64,000 nt of DNA, from contig NZ_JAPUBT010000001.1 of assembly GCF_030397665.1 (NCBI RefSeq), forward strand, positions 124,001 through 188,000, written 5' to 3'. Positions 1 to 10,100 of the stretch are shown in pieces (the first letter of the stretch is position 1; each line of letters begins with the position of its first letter). The notes under the pieces are model-generated. The model saw only the letters and a list, made by a program, of their open reading frames with translations, was not told where the DNA came from and did no database searches. The position numbers and the translations under genes are program-made. The stretch is from Janthinobacterium sp. SUN073. Lineage in GTDB: Bacteria; Pseudomonadota; Gammaproteobacteria; Burkholderiales; Burkholderiaceae_D.

Positions 1-743
1 AAGTCCTTCGATTTATACGGCACGTTGTCGGGCGACGGGTCGGCCGGACGGCCATCCTTGCCCACGTAGGCGCGCAGGAACGAGTAGTCGCCCGTGTGGC
101 GCGGCCATTCGTAGTTGTCGATGTCGCCGCCGAAGTTGCCGATCTTGTCCGATGGCGCGTACACCAGGCGCACGTCGCGTATCATCATCTGGCGGATGCG
201 ATAGTACTCGAGGCCGCGGTGGAAGGCGGGCACGGAGCAGCGGTACATCTTGTCCGTTTCGCATTCGGCGATCAAGTCCTTGACGCGCTTTTCCACCGCT
301 TCGTGGCGCGCGCGACCCGTCATGTCGGCCGTCAAGCCTTTCAGCACGCGCTCGCTGACGTTCTCGACCTTGTCGGTCACATACACGAGGCTGTTCGGAC
401 CGCCCGGCAGCTCGCCAGCGCGCGTCTTGGCCAGGAAGCCGTTGGTAATGTAATTGTGTTCCGGCGTGGAATTGCGCTGCACGGCGCCATACGCGCAATG
501 GTGGTTCGTCACCACCAGGCCCGCGTCGGAGACGAAAGCGGCCGAGCAGCCGCCCAGCGAGACGATGGCGCTCATCGGATGCTTGCTCAGGTCGGCCAGT
601 TTTTCCGCAGGTATTTCGATGCCGACCCGTTTCAGGTCGGCTTTCAGCTGTGGCAGCTGGTGTGGTTGCCACTGCCCTTCGTCGGCGTGTGCGCCGGCGA
701 ACGCGCCCAACAAGGCGACTGGTAAAACGATTGTTTTGAACAA
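1..743 (-). CDS. S46 family dipeptidyl-peptidase (DPP7/DPP11 type), 5' part only
   Basis: This is the N-terminal part of a secreted serine exopeptidase; the gene continues beyond the left edge of the window. S46 enzymes remove dipeptides from oligopeptides in the periplasm. The translation opens with a signal peptide ending in AGAHA, followed by the family's TNHHCAYG motif carrying the catalytic His (residues about 79-86) and GGDIDNYEWPRHTGDYSFLRAY-like sequence carrying the catalytic Asp. The catalytic Ser would lie outside the window. I chose the TTG at 743 because a GGAGGGG Shine-Dalgarno sequence lies six bases upstream. An in-frame ATG at 758 would add five residues but has no visible ribosome site. 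The next gene (stop at 831) is on the same strand but codes for signalling proteins, so the peptidase is probably its own unit. Confidence 0.9.
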   Translation of the reverse strand, partial: MFKTIVLPVALLGAFAGAHADEGQWQPHQLPQLKADLKRVGIEIPAEKLADLSKHPMSAIVSLGGCSAAFVSDAGLVVTNHHCAYGAVQRNSTPEHNYITNGFLAKTRAGELPGGPNSLVYVTDKVENVSERVLKGLTADMTGRARHEAVEKRVKDLIAECETDKMYRCSVPAFHRGLEYYRIRQMMIRDVRLVYAPSDKIGNFGGDIDNYEWPRHTGDYSFLRAYVGKDGRPADPSPDNVPYKSKD

Positions 744-830
744 GATATGCCCCTCCATAAATAGCAGGCGAAAGTATAGCCTGTCACAGGGGCCTGAGTC
801 GGCAAAAATTAACGCATTGCAATTTCTGTA

Positions 831-2960
831 TCAGGCGGCCGGCCGCCCCGCTCCCGGCAAGGGAATCTGCAGGGACAAACGGCAACCGGCGCCCGAGGCC
901 GGCATGCCCACCTCGAAGTGGCCGCCCAGCGCCGTCACGCGCTCGGCAATGCCGATCAGGCCAAAGCACTGCTTCTTGCGCTGCTGTTGCGGCGTGATGC
1001 CGATGCCGTTGTCGCTGATGACCACATACACGGCGCAGGCATCCGAACTGAGCTCGATCTCGACCTGGCTGGCCTGGGCATGGCGCATGACGTTGCTGAG
1101 CGCTTCCTGCACGATGCGGAACAGCACGATCTCGACCTGGCTGCCGATGGCGGCAAACAGGGCCTCGTCGCGTATCAGCAGGCGGCAAGCGACGCCGCTG
1201 CGCTTGCGGAAGTCGCCCACCTGCCATTCGATGGCAGCCTGCAAGCCCAGGTCCAGCGCCATCGGACGCAGCTCGTTCATGATGCCACGCACGCTCTTGA
1301 TGGTGGTGTCGACATTGCTGAGCACGGCACCAACGCGGCGGTGCAGGCGCGGATGGGAACCTTCCGTGCGCGCGCTGAGCATGGAAATATCGATGCGCAG
1401 CGCCAGCAGGTTTTGCCCCAGTTCATCGTGGATATCGCGCGAAATGCGCTTGCGCTCGTCTTCCTTGGCCGTTTCCAGGTGCAGCGCCAACTGGCGCAGC
1501 TGCGCATGCGACTGGCGCAACGCGCTATCCATCAACTTGCGCTCGGTAATGTCCGTGTGCGCCACCACCACGCGCAGCGGCCCTTCGCCGAGGAAACGGC
1601 TGATCCTGGCCTGCGACCAGCGGGGGCCTGAGCGCGTGGCAAATTCATACTCGAGCGCAAACGTGTCGGCCGTGCCCGCAATCACGGCGCGGATGCCGGC
1701 GGACAGCTCGCGTCCGGCGCTGCGCTGCCAGCGCGGGTCCGTCTCGCAGAATTCCAGGTACTGCAGCGGCCGTGGCGTGTGCCCGACGAAGGCCAGGCAC
1801 GCCTGGTTGGCATGCACGACGCTGCCCGCCTGGTCCAGCACCAGCACCCGGTCCGTCAGCGAATCGATGGTGGCGTGAAAGAAGCGCTCGGCATCGCGCA
1901 AGGCTTCCTGTGCCCGCTCGCGCTGCTGCACTTCCAGCTGCAGATGCTGGTTGGCGCGCAGCAACTCGGCCGTACGGTCGATGACGCGCTGGTCCAGTTC
2001 GCGGTGCAGTTCGCGCAAGTCCGCTTCGGCCAGCTTGCGCTCCGTGATATCGGAAAACACGCCGACAAAGTGGCTGATGCTGCCATCCTGGCTGCGCATG
2101 GGTGTGATCGACAGCGACTCGACGAAGCGCTCGCCATTCTTGCGCCGGTTCACCAGTTCGCCATACCAGCTGCCATCCTGGTGCAGGCTACGCCACATGG
2201 CTGCATAAAAATGCGGCAAATGCGTGCCGCCGCCGAGGAAGGACGGATCGCGCCCGATGGCTTCCTCCGCCTGGTAACCGGTGATGGCGGTGAAGGCGGG
2301 ATTGACGGAAATGATGCGGTTGGCGCTGTCCGTCACCAGCACGCCTTCGCGTATGCTGTTGAGGATGACGAAGGCGCGCCGCAAGGCCGATTCGCGCGCA
2401 TGCTCGTCGCCCAGGTCCGTCACCAGCATGCGCGCCGTGGCGCTGGCCGCGTCGAAATTGGCCTCGATGCGCACCATGCCGCCCATGCCGCCCGCTTCGC
2501 CTTCGAACAGTTGCGCTTCGAGCACCTGGCGCGCGCCGCTGGTAAAGACGGCATCGAGGAAGCGGCGGAAGCCGCCCTGCGCCTGCGGCGCGACGAATTG
2601 CTCGAAACGCCGCCCCAGCAGCTGGTTCTTGTCGCGCTGCAACAAGCCGCAGGCCGCCACATTGACACGCGTGATGACGCCCTCGCGCGCCAGCGAAAAA
2701 TAGCTGACGGGCGCCTGTTCATACAGCTGCGCATAACGGTCGCGGCTGCTTTCAAACTCATTCTTCAGTTGTTCCAGCTCGGCCAGGGCCGCACTCTGCA
2801 TTTCCAGCTCGATCTGGCTGACCTGCAACTCATGCAGCTGGCGCATCACCTCTTCATTCGACTGCGGCGGCGCTACGGACTGGCGCTGCTGCGCCGCCAA
2901 TTGCTCGGCCTGCTCTCGCAACTTGGCCGGCCCGCCCCCGGCGTCGAATGGTTCGCTCAT
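831..2960 (-). CDS. PAS-domain sensor histidine kinase (HisKA_3 / NarX-DegS type)
   Basis: The 709-residue protein looks cytoplasmic, with no membrane segment. It has an N-terminal coiled coil (about 15-75), a first PAS domain (about 75-180), a second PAS domain ending in SDITERK (about 195-310), a coiled coil, a third PAS domain ending in TDITERK (about 355-475), then a HisKA_3 dimerisation helix with ISRDIHDELGQ (His511) and a C-terminal ATPase domain with EALSNVMRHA and SDNGIG. The start ATG at 2958-2960 overlaps the stop of the CheB-CheR gene by four bases (ATGA), so translation is probably coupled. An upstream in-frame extension to 3155 was discarded because it lies inside that gene. In homologues CheB, CheR, PAS and kinase parts are often one polypeptide; here the kinase is separate. 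Kinases of this type normally pair with NarL-family regulators, and none is present nearby. Confidence 0.9.
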   Translation of the reverse strand: MSEPFDAGGGPAKLREQAEQLAAQQRQSVAPPQSNEEVMRQLHELQVSQIELEMQSAALAELEQLKNEFESSRDRYAQLYEQAPVSYFSLAREGVITRVNVAACGLLQRDKNQLLGRRFEQFVAPQAQGGFRRFLDAVFTSGARQVLEAQLFEGEAGGMGGMVRIEANFDAASATARMLVTDLGDEHARESALRRAFVILNSIREGVLVTDSANRIISVNPAFTAITGYQAEEAIGRDPSFLGGGTHLPHFYAAMWRSLHQDGSWYGELVNRRKNGERFVESLSITPMRSQDGSISHFVGVFSDITERKLAEADLRELHRELDQRVIDRTAELLRANQHLQLEVQQRERAQEALRDAERFFHATIDSLTDRVLVLDQAGSVVHANQACLAFVGHTPRPLQYLEFCETDPRWQRSAGRELSAGIRAVIAGTADTFALEYEFATRSGPRWSQARISRFLGEGPLRVVVAHTDITERKLMDSALRQSHAQLRQLALHLETAKEDERKRISRDIHDELGQNLLALRIDISMLSARTEGSHPRLHRRVGAVLSNVDTTIKSVRGIMNELRPMALDLGLQAAIEWQVGDFRKRSGVACRLLIRDEALFAAIGSQVEIVLFRIVQEALSNVMRHAQASQVEIELSSDACAVYVVISDNGIGITPQQQRKKQCFGLIGIAERVTALGGHFEVGMPASGAGCRLSLQIPLPGAGRPAA

Positions 2961-5551
2961 GATGCGCTCTCTCCCGCTTTCCCGTCTGCCGCGGCGCCGG
3001 ACTGGATTTGCCGCAACTGGGCTTCCAGCAGTTTCGATTCCGTAATGTTGATGAAGGTCACCACCACGCCATCGATCACATTTTCCACCGTACGGTACGG
3101 CATGATGCGCACGTTGTACCAGCGTCCCGTCTTGGTTTCCACTTGCCGCTCGCAAAACACCAGGCTGCGGATCACTTCCAGCGCATCGTCTTCCAGGCCC
3201 GGATAATCGAGGTCGTTGACGATGTCGCTGAGCGGGCGGCGCAAGTCCGTCTGGATCAGCTTGTAGATTTGCGTGGCCGGCGCCGTGAAGCGGCGGATGC
3301 GCAGCTCGCTGTCGAGGAAAATGGTGGCGATATCGGTACTATTGAGCAGGTTTTTCATGTCGCTGTTGACGAGCGACAAATCGTCGACCTTCGATTGCAG
3401 CTCCGCATTGACCGTGTACAGTTCTTCGTTCAACGACTGCATTTCTTCCTTCGACGTGGTCAGCTCTTCGTTCGCCGATTGCAGTTCCTCATTGGTCGAC
3501 TGCAATTCCTCGTTGGCCGATTTGAGCTCTTCGCGCGAGGTCTGCATTTCGTCGCGCACGGCCTGGATTTCATTGCGCGCCTGGATCAGCTGCTGCTCCA
3601 GCTCCAGCATCTTGGGGCTCGCCGAGCGGCCCCGGCGCGGCGTCGCCGCCAGCGGCACGCTGGCAAACGTGACGAAGACCATGCCGCAGAGCGCTTCGGG
3701 CTGGCGCAAGGCTTCCGCCGTCAGGTCCACGCCCTGCGCCTGTCCGGCTTGATCCTTGAACACCAGGCCTGTCAGGCGTACCAGGCTGTCGCTTTGCAGC
3801 GCCTGCGTGATCAGGCCCGCCAGCTCGTAGCGCAAGCCCTCGCGCGCCATCGCGTGAATATTCCAGTTGGCCTTGCCTGCCGCCGGTTCCAGGAAGGCGC
3901 CCGTGCGGCCGTTGATGTACAGGATATCCCCCTCCTGGTTCAGCAGCACGGCCGCAGGCGAATATTTCTGGAGCAATAATTGCTCGACATGGGACTGGAT
4001 TTTTCCGGGCATGCTGACGTCTCTCGTGTCGCTGGGGGGAGGAGGAGTGGCCGACGACACCTTCGTGGGAAAGTACGTCAGCAAGCGCTGGCGAGCCAGG
4101 TTGTCGAGGCGCCGGTACAGCCGGGTCGATGTGGTCAGCGGCGCGAACAGCTCGGAAAAATGTCCCGGCGTGTCGGCACTGCCCAACAGTAAAACGCCAT
4201 CGCGGTTCAAGGCGTAATGAAACAGGGGAATCAAACGCTGTTGCAGCTTGGCATTGAGGTAAATCAACAGATTGCGGCAGCACAGGATATCGAGCTTGGT
4301 GAACGGTGGATCGGAAATGATGTTTTGCTGGGCAAAGATGATCATGTTGCGGATCTCTTTCCTGACCAGGTAGTCGTTCTTGTCCTGCAAGAAAAACCGT
4401 TCCAGGCGCTCGGTCGACACTTCGCTGCTGATCGTTGATGGAAAACGGCCCTGGCGCGCGCGGTCGATGGCGTCGGCCGACAGGTCGGTGGCAAAAATCT
4501 GCAGGCTGTATTTCGACGGCGGGTTGCTGCTGGCCACCACTTCATGGAACACCATGGCCAGCGAATAGGCTTCCTCGCCCGTGGAACAGGCCGGTATCCA
4601 GGCCTTGAAAGCGCGCCCGTCCGGGTGGGCCGCCAGCATTTGCGGCAAAACCACCATCTTCAGGTACTCCCACACCTTCGCGTCGCGGAAAAAATTCGTC
4701 ACGCCGATCAGCAATTCCTTGAACAGCAGGTCGATTTCCGCAGGATTGTTACGCAGATAGGGAATGTACTCTTCCATCGACGTCATCTGGTACAAGCTCA
4801 TGCGGCGCTCGATGCGGCGCAGCACCGTATTGATCTTGTAGTCTGAAAAACTGTTGCCCGTATGTTCGGACAGCAAGGCGACAATTTCCTGCAATGCATT
4901 GCGTCCGCTCGGCTCCTTGCCCGGCAACGCCAGAAAGCTGCTGCGAAACAGGTAACTGACGATCTTTTCCGGCATCTTGTCGGGAAAATCGACGAGGTCC
5001 ACCGCGTCGGCGGAAATCGCGCTTTGCGGCATCATGTCGAACTTGGCCGTATCGGGATGCTGGGCCAGGGTCAGGCCACCGGCCTGCTTGATGGCCTGCA
5101 AGCCGCGCGTGCCATCGCTGCCCATGCCGGACAGAATCACGCCCACGGCCAGTTCGCCCAGCTCGGCCGCCAGGCTTTCGAAGAAAGCATTGATGGGCAG
5201 GCGGTGGCCACGCAGCTGCAGCGGCTCGCTGAGCACAAAGTGTCCCTTGGACAGGCCCAGGTCCGCATTGGACGGGATCACATAGATATGGTTCGGCTGC
5301 AGTGCGGCGCGCTGCGTGATTTCTGTGACGGGGATGCTGGTGGCGCGCTGCAGCAGTTCCGGCAACATGGCTTTTTGCGTGGGATCCAGGTGCTGGATCA
5401 CCACATAGGCGATGCCGCTCTGTGGCGACACATGCGTCAGGAAAGCGATAATCGGGTCGAGACCACCGGCCGACGCGCCGATGGCCACCACGGGGAAATC
5501 GATGGCGGCCACCTCAGGCGCTGGAGCTTTGCTGTGTTTGCTGCGTGTCAT
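2957..5551 (-). CDS. CheB-CheR-PAS fusion protein (methylesterase/methyltransferase signalling protein)
   Basis: The N-terminal CheB methylesterase domain has GASAGG (Ser), VIQHLDP (His) and GMGSDGTRG (Asp), and lacks the receiver domain of chemotactic CheB. It is followed by a CheR methyltransferase domain with the SAM-binding stretch PACSTGEEAYSLA and DILCCRNLLIYL. A very regular Glu/Ser/Asn-rich coiled coil with repeats of EELQS(T/A)NEE and a C-terminal PAS domain ending in ITESK complete it. No CheA, CheW or MCP gene is nearby, so this is more likely a stand-alone sensory module coupled to the kinase gene that follows than part of flagellar chemotaxis. I use the ATG at 5551; a GTG at 5572 would add seven residues, and neither has a clear ribosome site. 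Confidence 0.88.
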   Translation of the reverse strand: MTRSKHSKAPAPEVAAIDFPVVAIGASAGGLDPIIAFLTHVSPQSGIAYVVIQHLDPTQKAMLPELLQRATSIPVTEITQRAALQPNHIYVIPSNADLGLSKGHFVLSEPLQLRGHRLPINAFFESLAAELGELAVGVILSGMGSDGTRGLQAIKQAGGLTLAQHPDTAKFDMMPQSAISADAVDLVDFPDKMPEKIVSYLFRSSFLALPGKEPSGRNALQEIVALLSEHTGNSFSDYKINTVLRRIERRMSLYQMTSMEEYIPYLRNNPAEIDLLFKELLIGVTNFFRDAKVWEYLKMVVLPQMLAAHPDGRAFKAWIPACSTGEEAYSLAMVFHEVVASSNPPSKYSLQIFATDLSADAIDRARQGRFPSTISSEVSTERLERFFLQDKNDYLVRKEIRNMIIFAQQNIISDPPFTKLDILCCRNLLIYLNAKLQQRLIPLFHYALNRDGVLLLGSADTPGHFSELFAPLTTSTRLYRRLDNLARQRLLTYFPTKVSSATPPPPSDTRDVSMPGKIQSHVEQLLLQKYSPAAVLLNQEGDILYINGRTGAFLEPAAGKANWNIHAMAREGLRYELAGLITQALQSDSLVRLTGLVFKDQAGQAQGVDLTAEALRQPEALCGMVFVTFASVPLAATPRRGRSASPKMLELEQQLIQARNEIQAVRDEMQTSREELKSANEELQSTNEELQSANEELTTSKEEMQSLNEELYTVNAELQSKVDDLSLVNSDMKNLLNSTDIATIFLDSELRIRRFTAPATQIYKLIQTDLRRPLSDIVNDLDYPGLEDDALEVIRSLVFCERQVETKTGRWYNVRIMPYRTVENVIDGVVVTFINITESKLLEAQLRQIQSGAAADGKAGESAS

Positions 5552-5680
5552 CGTCGGCAAGAATGCAGCCACGGCACGTGCGCCAGGCTGGCGGATGAAT
5601 AATCTTGCATTCTAGCACCCAAGGCGCACGGCAAAACGCGAATTTGGCGCAGGTTTTTCAGCCTGCGCCAGCCCGTCCCC

Positions 5681-7102
5681 CTACTGTGCCTGCGGCGTAT
5701 GCCAGCCGCCGCCCAGCGACTGGATCAGGGCCACGGCCGTCGTCTGGCGGTCCGCCTGCGCCTGCACCAGCGAACGGCGCGCCGACAGGGCCGTCACTTG
5801 CGCCGTCACCACGTCCGTGTAGCCGACCTGGCCCGCGTTGTAACGGTTCAGCATCTGCTGCTCCACCTGGTCGGCGGCGGACGACGCCTGCTGGCGCAAG
5901 GCCAGCTGCTCGGCCAGCGCGCGCGTGGCCGACAACTGGTCTTCCACGGCGCCAAAGGCACTCAATACCGTCTGGCGGTAGCGCGCCACGGCCGCCGCAT
6001 GCCCCGCCCTGGCCGCGTCCACGCTGGCCGTGGTGGCGCCCGCGTTGAACAGGGTTTGCGCGGCCGACACGCCCAGCGACCACAGGCTCGACGAAGCATT
6101 GAACAGGTCACCGACACGGCTGGCGCCGGAACCGTAGGAACCCGTCAGGTTCAGGCTCGGATAGTAGGCGGAGCGGGCGATGCCGATCTGCTCGTTGGCC
6201 ACGGCCACCCTGCGCTCGGCGGCCGCGATGTCGGGACGGCGCTGCAGCAGGGTCGACGGCACGCCCAGCGGCACCTCGGGCACGGTCAGGGTCCACGGCG
6301 CCACGGCCAGGCTGAAGTCGGACGGCGCCTTCCCCAACAGGATGGCAATCGCGTGTTCCAGCTGCGCGCGGGCACGCGTCTGGCTGGACAGATCGATCTG
6401 CGCATTGGCCAGCTGCGTCTGCGCCTGCAGCAGGTCGGACCTGGCGGCGATGCCGGAGTTGAAGCGGTTGCCGGTGATCTCGAGCACGCGCTTGTAGCCA
6501 TCGATGGTGGCGTTCAGCAGCGCGATCTGCGCATCGCTCTGGCGCAGCGAAAAATAATTGATGGCCAGCTCGCCCTGCGCCGACAGGCGCGCCGCTGCCA
6601 GGTCCGCCGCGCTGGCTGCGGCACTGGCGTCGGCGCCCGATACGCCCGCGCGCAGGCGGCCCCAAATGTCCGGCTCCCACGAGGCGCCGATGGCGGCCTT
6701 GAAGTTGTTGTTCGTCTGCTGCTCGCCCCCGCCGCCGGAGCGGGCGCCGCTGCCCGTCAGGTTCACGGTCGGGAACAGCGAGGCGCGCTGTTCGCGCACC
6801 AGCGCGCGCGCCTGCTCGTACGCGGCGATGGCAGCGGCCACATTCTGGTTCGATATGTCGATGCTGTCGGCCAGCTGGTTCAGCTGCGCATCGCCGAACA
6901 GGGTCCACCACGGACCCCGTTCCAGGGTGTCGGCCGGCGCGGCAGGCTGCCAGCCGGCCGCCTCCTTGAACGTTTGCGGCGCGGCGGCCGCCGGCGTTTC
7001 ATACGCGGGACTGACGGCGCAGCCGGCCAGCAGAACAGCAGCCGCCAGCGCCAGCAAGTGGCGTGCGGGGACGGTCGATACGATAGGTTTTACTTGCTTC
7101 AT
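5681..7102 (-). CDS. RND efflux outer-membrane channel lipoprotein (OprM/NodT family)
   Basis: The 473-residue protein has a lipoprotein signal (LLAGCAVSP; lipid-accepting Cys at about residue 28) and the duplicated outer-membrane-efflux-protein architecture, with long helical segments such as the AYEQARALV and LANAQIDL regions. It would form the trimeric TolC-like exit duct for the pump encoded just upstream. Its ATG overlaps the stop of the MdtC-like gene by four bases (7099-7102). It is last in the adaptor-pump-pump-channel operon, so the complete tripartite system is encoded together, whereas E. coli mdtABC relies on a distant tolC. Confidence 0.93.
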   Translation of the reverse strand: MKQVKPIVSTVPARHLLALAAAVLLAGCAVSPAYETPAAAAPQTFKEAAGWQPAAPADTLERGPWWTLFGDAQLNQLADSIDISNQNVAAAIAAYEQARALVREQRASLFPTVNLTGSGARSGGGGEQQTNNNFKAAIGASWEPDIWGRLRAGVSGADASAAASAADLAAARLSAQGELAINYFSLRQSDAQIALLNATIDGYKRVLEITGNRFNSGIAARSDLLQAQTQLANAQIDLSSQTRARAQLEHAIAILLGKAPSDFSLAVAPWTLTVPEVPLGVPSTLLQRRPDIAAAERRVAVANEQIGIARSAYYPSLNLTGSYGSGASRVGDLFNASSSLWSLGVSAAQTLFNAGATTASVDAARAGHAAAVARYRQTVLSAFGAVEDQLSATRALAEQLALRQQASSAADQVEQQMLNRYNAGQVGYTDVVTAQVTALSARRSLVQAQADRQTTAVALIQSLGGGWHTPQAQ

Positions 7103-10100
7103 GATTGTGTGCTCGGGTTATCTGGCCCAGGAATGCGGCTCAATTGCTGCTCGTCGGCGCCGCGCGTGCGCAGCTTGTCGAGCAGGATGTAGACCACCGG
7201 GGTGGTCAGCAATGTGAGTAACTGGCTGGCAATCAGGCCGCCGATGATGGCGACCCCCAAGGGCTGGCGTAGCTCCGACCCCTCGCCGAAACCGATCGCC
7301 AGCGGCAAGGCGCCAAGCGCCGCCGCCAGGGTGGTCATCAGAATGGGGCGGAAACGCAGCAAACATGCCTCGCGCACCGCTTCCACCGCTGTCAAGCCGC
7401 GCGAACGCTCGGCCTCCAGCGCGAAGTCGATGATCAATATAGCATTTTTCTTGACGATACCGATCAACAGGAACACGCCGATCAGGGCGATGATGGAAAA
7501 CTCCATGCGGAACAGCAGCAAGGCCAGCACGGCGCCCACGCCGGCCGACGGCAAAGTCGACAGCACGGTAATCGGGTGGATCAGGCTTTCGTACAGGATG
7601 CCCAGCACGATGTAGATCACCACGATGGCCGCCAGGATCAGCAGCGGCTGCTCCTTGTTGCTGTCCTGCGCACTCTTGGCCGAACCCTGGAAGCTGCCGC
7701 GCACATTCACCGGCATGCCGATTTCCGACTCCGCCTGGGCCACGGCCGCCTGCCCGTCGCTGAGCGGATAGCCGTCGGCCAGGTTGAACGACACGGTGGT
7801 GGCCAGCTCCCCGCCCTGGTGGTTGATGGACGTGGCCGTGGAGCTTTCCGCAAAGCTGCTGAACGAGGACAGCGGCACCATGTGCGCCAGGGTCGTGGAC
7901 AGGGCCGAGCCGCTGGACGGATCGCGCGCCGCCGTCGTGTTCGACGTCGTCGCGGTGACGGCTGAAGTGACTACGCTGGTGGTCGTGCTGACACCGGCCG
8001 CGTTGGAGGCCGGCACATACACCGAGCGCAGTGCTTCCGGGCTTTGCGCATAGCGCGGCGCCACTTCCATGATCACGTGGTACTGATTCAGCTCATCGTA
8101 GATGGTCGCCACCTGGCGCTGGCCGAAGCTGTTGTACAGCGCATTGTCGATGTCGCGCACCTGTACGCCCAGCTGCGTGGCGCGGTCCTTGTCGATGGAG
8201 ACAAAGGTTTCCACGCCGTTTTCCGCCTGGTCCGTGTCGACGTCGATCAGGGCCGGCTGCAGCTTCATCTGGTCGGCCAGTTTCGCCGCCCATTTTTTCA
8301 GGTCCGCCTGGTTGTCGCTGATCAGGGTGTACTGGTACGTCGAATTGCTGGAACGCCCGCCCATGCGCAAATCCTGCACGGGATTGAGGAACAGCGAAAT
8401 GCCCGTCACCTTGGCCAGCTGCGGGCGCAAACGGGCGATCACGGCCTGGCCCTTGTCGGTGCGCTGCGAGGCCGGTTTCAGATCGATGAACATGAAGCCG
8501 CCCCCTGCCCGTCCGCCGCCAGTGAACCCCACGACGGTGGCGACGGCGGGATCGTCCTTGATGATGTCGACCAGCTGGCGCAATTTACTCTGCATGGCCT
8601 GGAACGAGATGCTCTGATCGGCGCGCATGCCGCCATTGATCTGGCCCGTGTCCTGCTGTGGGAAAAAGCCCTTGGGCGCGGCCGCGAACAGATACACGTT
8701 CAGGCCGACGACGAACACGAGGATCGTCATCACGAGAGCGGCGCTGGACAGGGCCCAGTCCAGGCAGTGTTCATACACTGTCAGCATGCGCTCGAAACCG
8801 CGTTCGAACCAGCGCGCGACCAGGCCGGGCGGCTTGTGCTGCTGGCCGCTTTTCAGCAGCCAGGCGCACATCATCGGCGTGGTGGTCAAAGAAATGACCA
8901 GCGAAATCATCACGGCAGCCGACAAGGTGACGGCAAATTCGCGGAACAGCCGCCCCACCTGCCCGCCCATGAACAGCAGCGGAATGAAGACGGCCACCAG
9001 CGACAGGCTGATCGACAGTACCGTAAAACCCACTTCGCGCGCGCCCAGCAGGGCCGCCTTGAAACGGTCCATGCCGGCCTCGATGTGGCGCTGCGTGTTT
9101 TCCAGCACCACGATGGCGTCGTCGACGACAAAGCCGGTGGCCACCGTCAGCGCCATCAGCGACAGGTTGTTCAGGGAAAAGCCCAGCATGTACATCACGC
9201 CAAAGGTGCCCAGCAAGGAAACGATGGTGGCGACAGCCGGGATGATGGTGGCGCGCACGCTGCGCAAAAAGGCGCTGACCACCAGCACGACGAGCACGAT
9301 GGACAGGATCAGCGTGAATTCGATCTCGTGCAGGGACGAGCGGATGGAGTTGGTGCTATCGGACGCCACCTGCAGCTTGATGTCGCCGGGCAGCTGCGCC
9401 TGCAGCTGCGGCAGCAGCGCGCGCACGCCATCGACCGTGGCGATGACGTTGGCGCCCGGCTGGCGCGTGATCAGCACGATGACGGCCGGGTCGCCATTGA
9501 ACAGGCCCAGGGTATTATTGTTCTCCACGCCGTCGACCACGTCGGCCACGTCGTCGAGGCGGATGGCGGCGCCGTCGCGCCAGGCCACGACCAGGCTGCG
9601 GTAGTCGTTTGCTGAGCGCCCGCCCGAAGCCGTCGCCGCGCCCGAATAGATTTGCAGGCTGCGCGCGTCGCCGGAGATCGCCCCCTTGGGACGGTTGGCG
9701 TTGCTGGCCTGGATGGCTGCGCGCACGTCTTCCATCGACACGGCATAGTGATTGAGCTGATAGGGCAGCAATTCCACGCGCACGGCCGGCAGCGAGCCGC
9801 CGCCCAGTTCCACGTCGCCCACGCCTTTGACCTGTGCCACCTTCTGCTGCACCAGGTTCGACACGGCATCGTAGATCTGGCCCGGCGTGCGCGTTTTCGA
9901 GGTCAGCGCCAGGATGATCACGGGCGCGTCGGATGGATTGGCCTTGCGGTAGGTGGGGTTGCTGCGCAAGGTGGCCGGCAAGTCCACGCGCGCGGCGGCA
10001 ATGGCCGCCTGCACTTCGCGCGCGGCCGAATCGATCTTGCGGTTCAGGTCGAACTGCAGGTTGATGCGCGCCGAACCCGTGCCCGACGACGACGTCATCT

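Noticed and set aside
3455..3555. Repeated short units in the CheB-CheR gene as a DNA repeat
   Set aside because: They encode a regular coiled coil common to this protein family, so they are a protein feature and not a DNA element.
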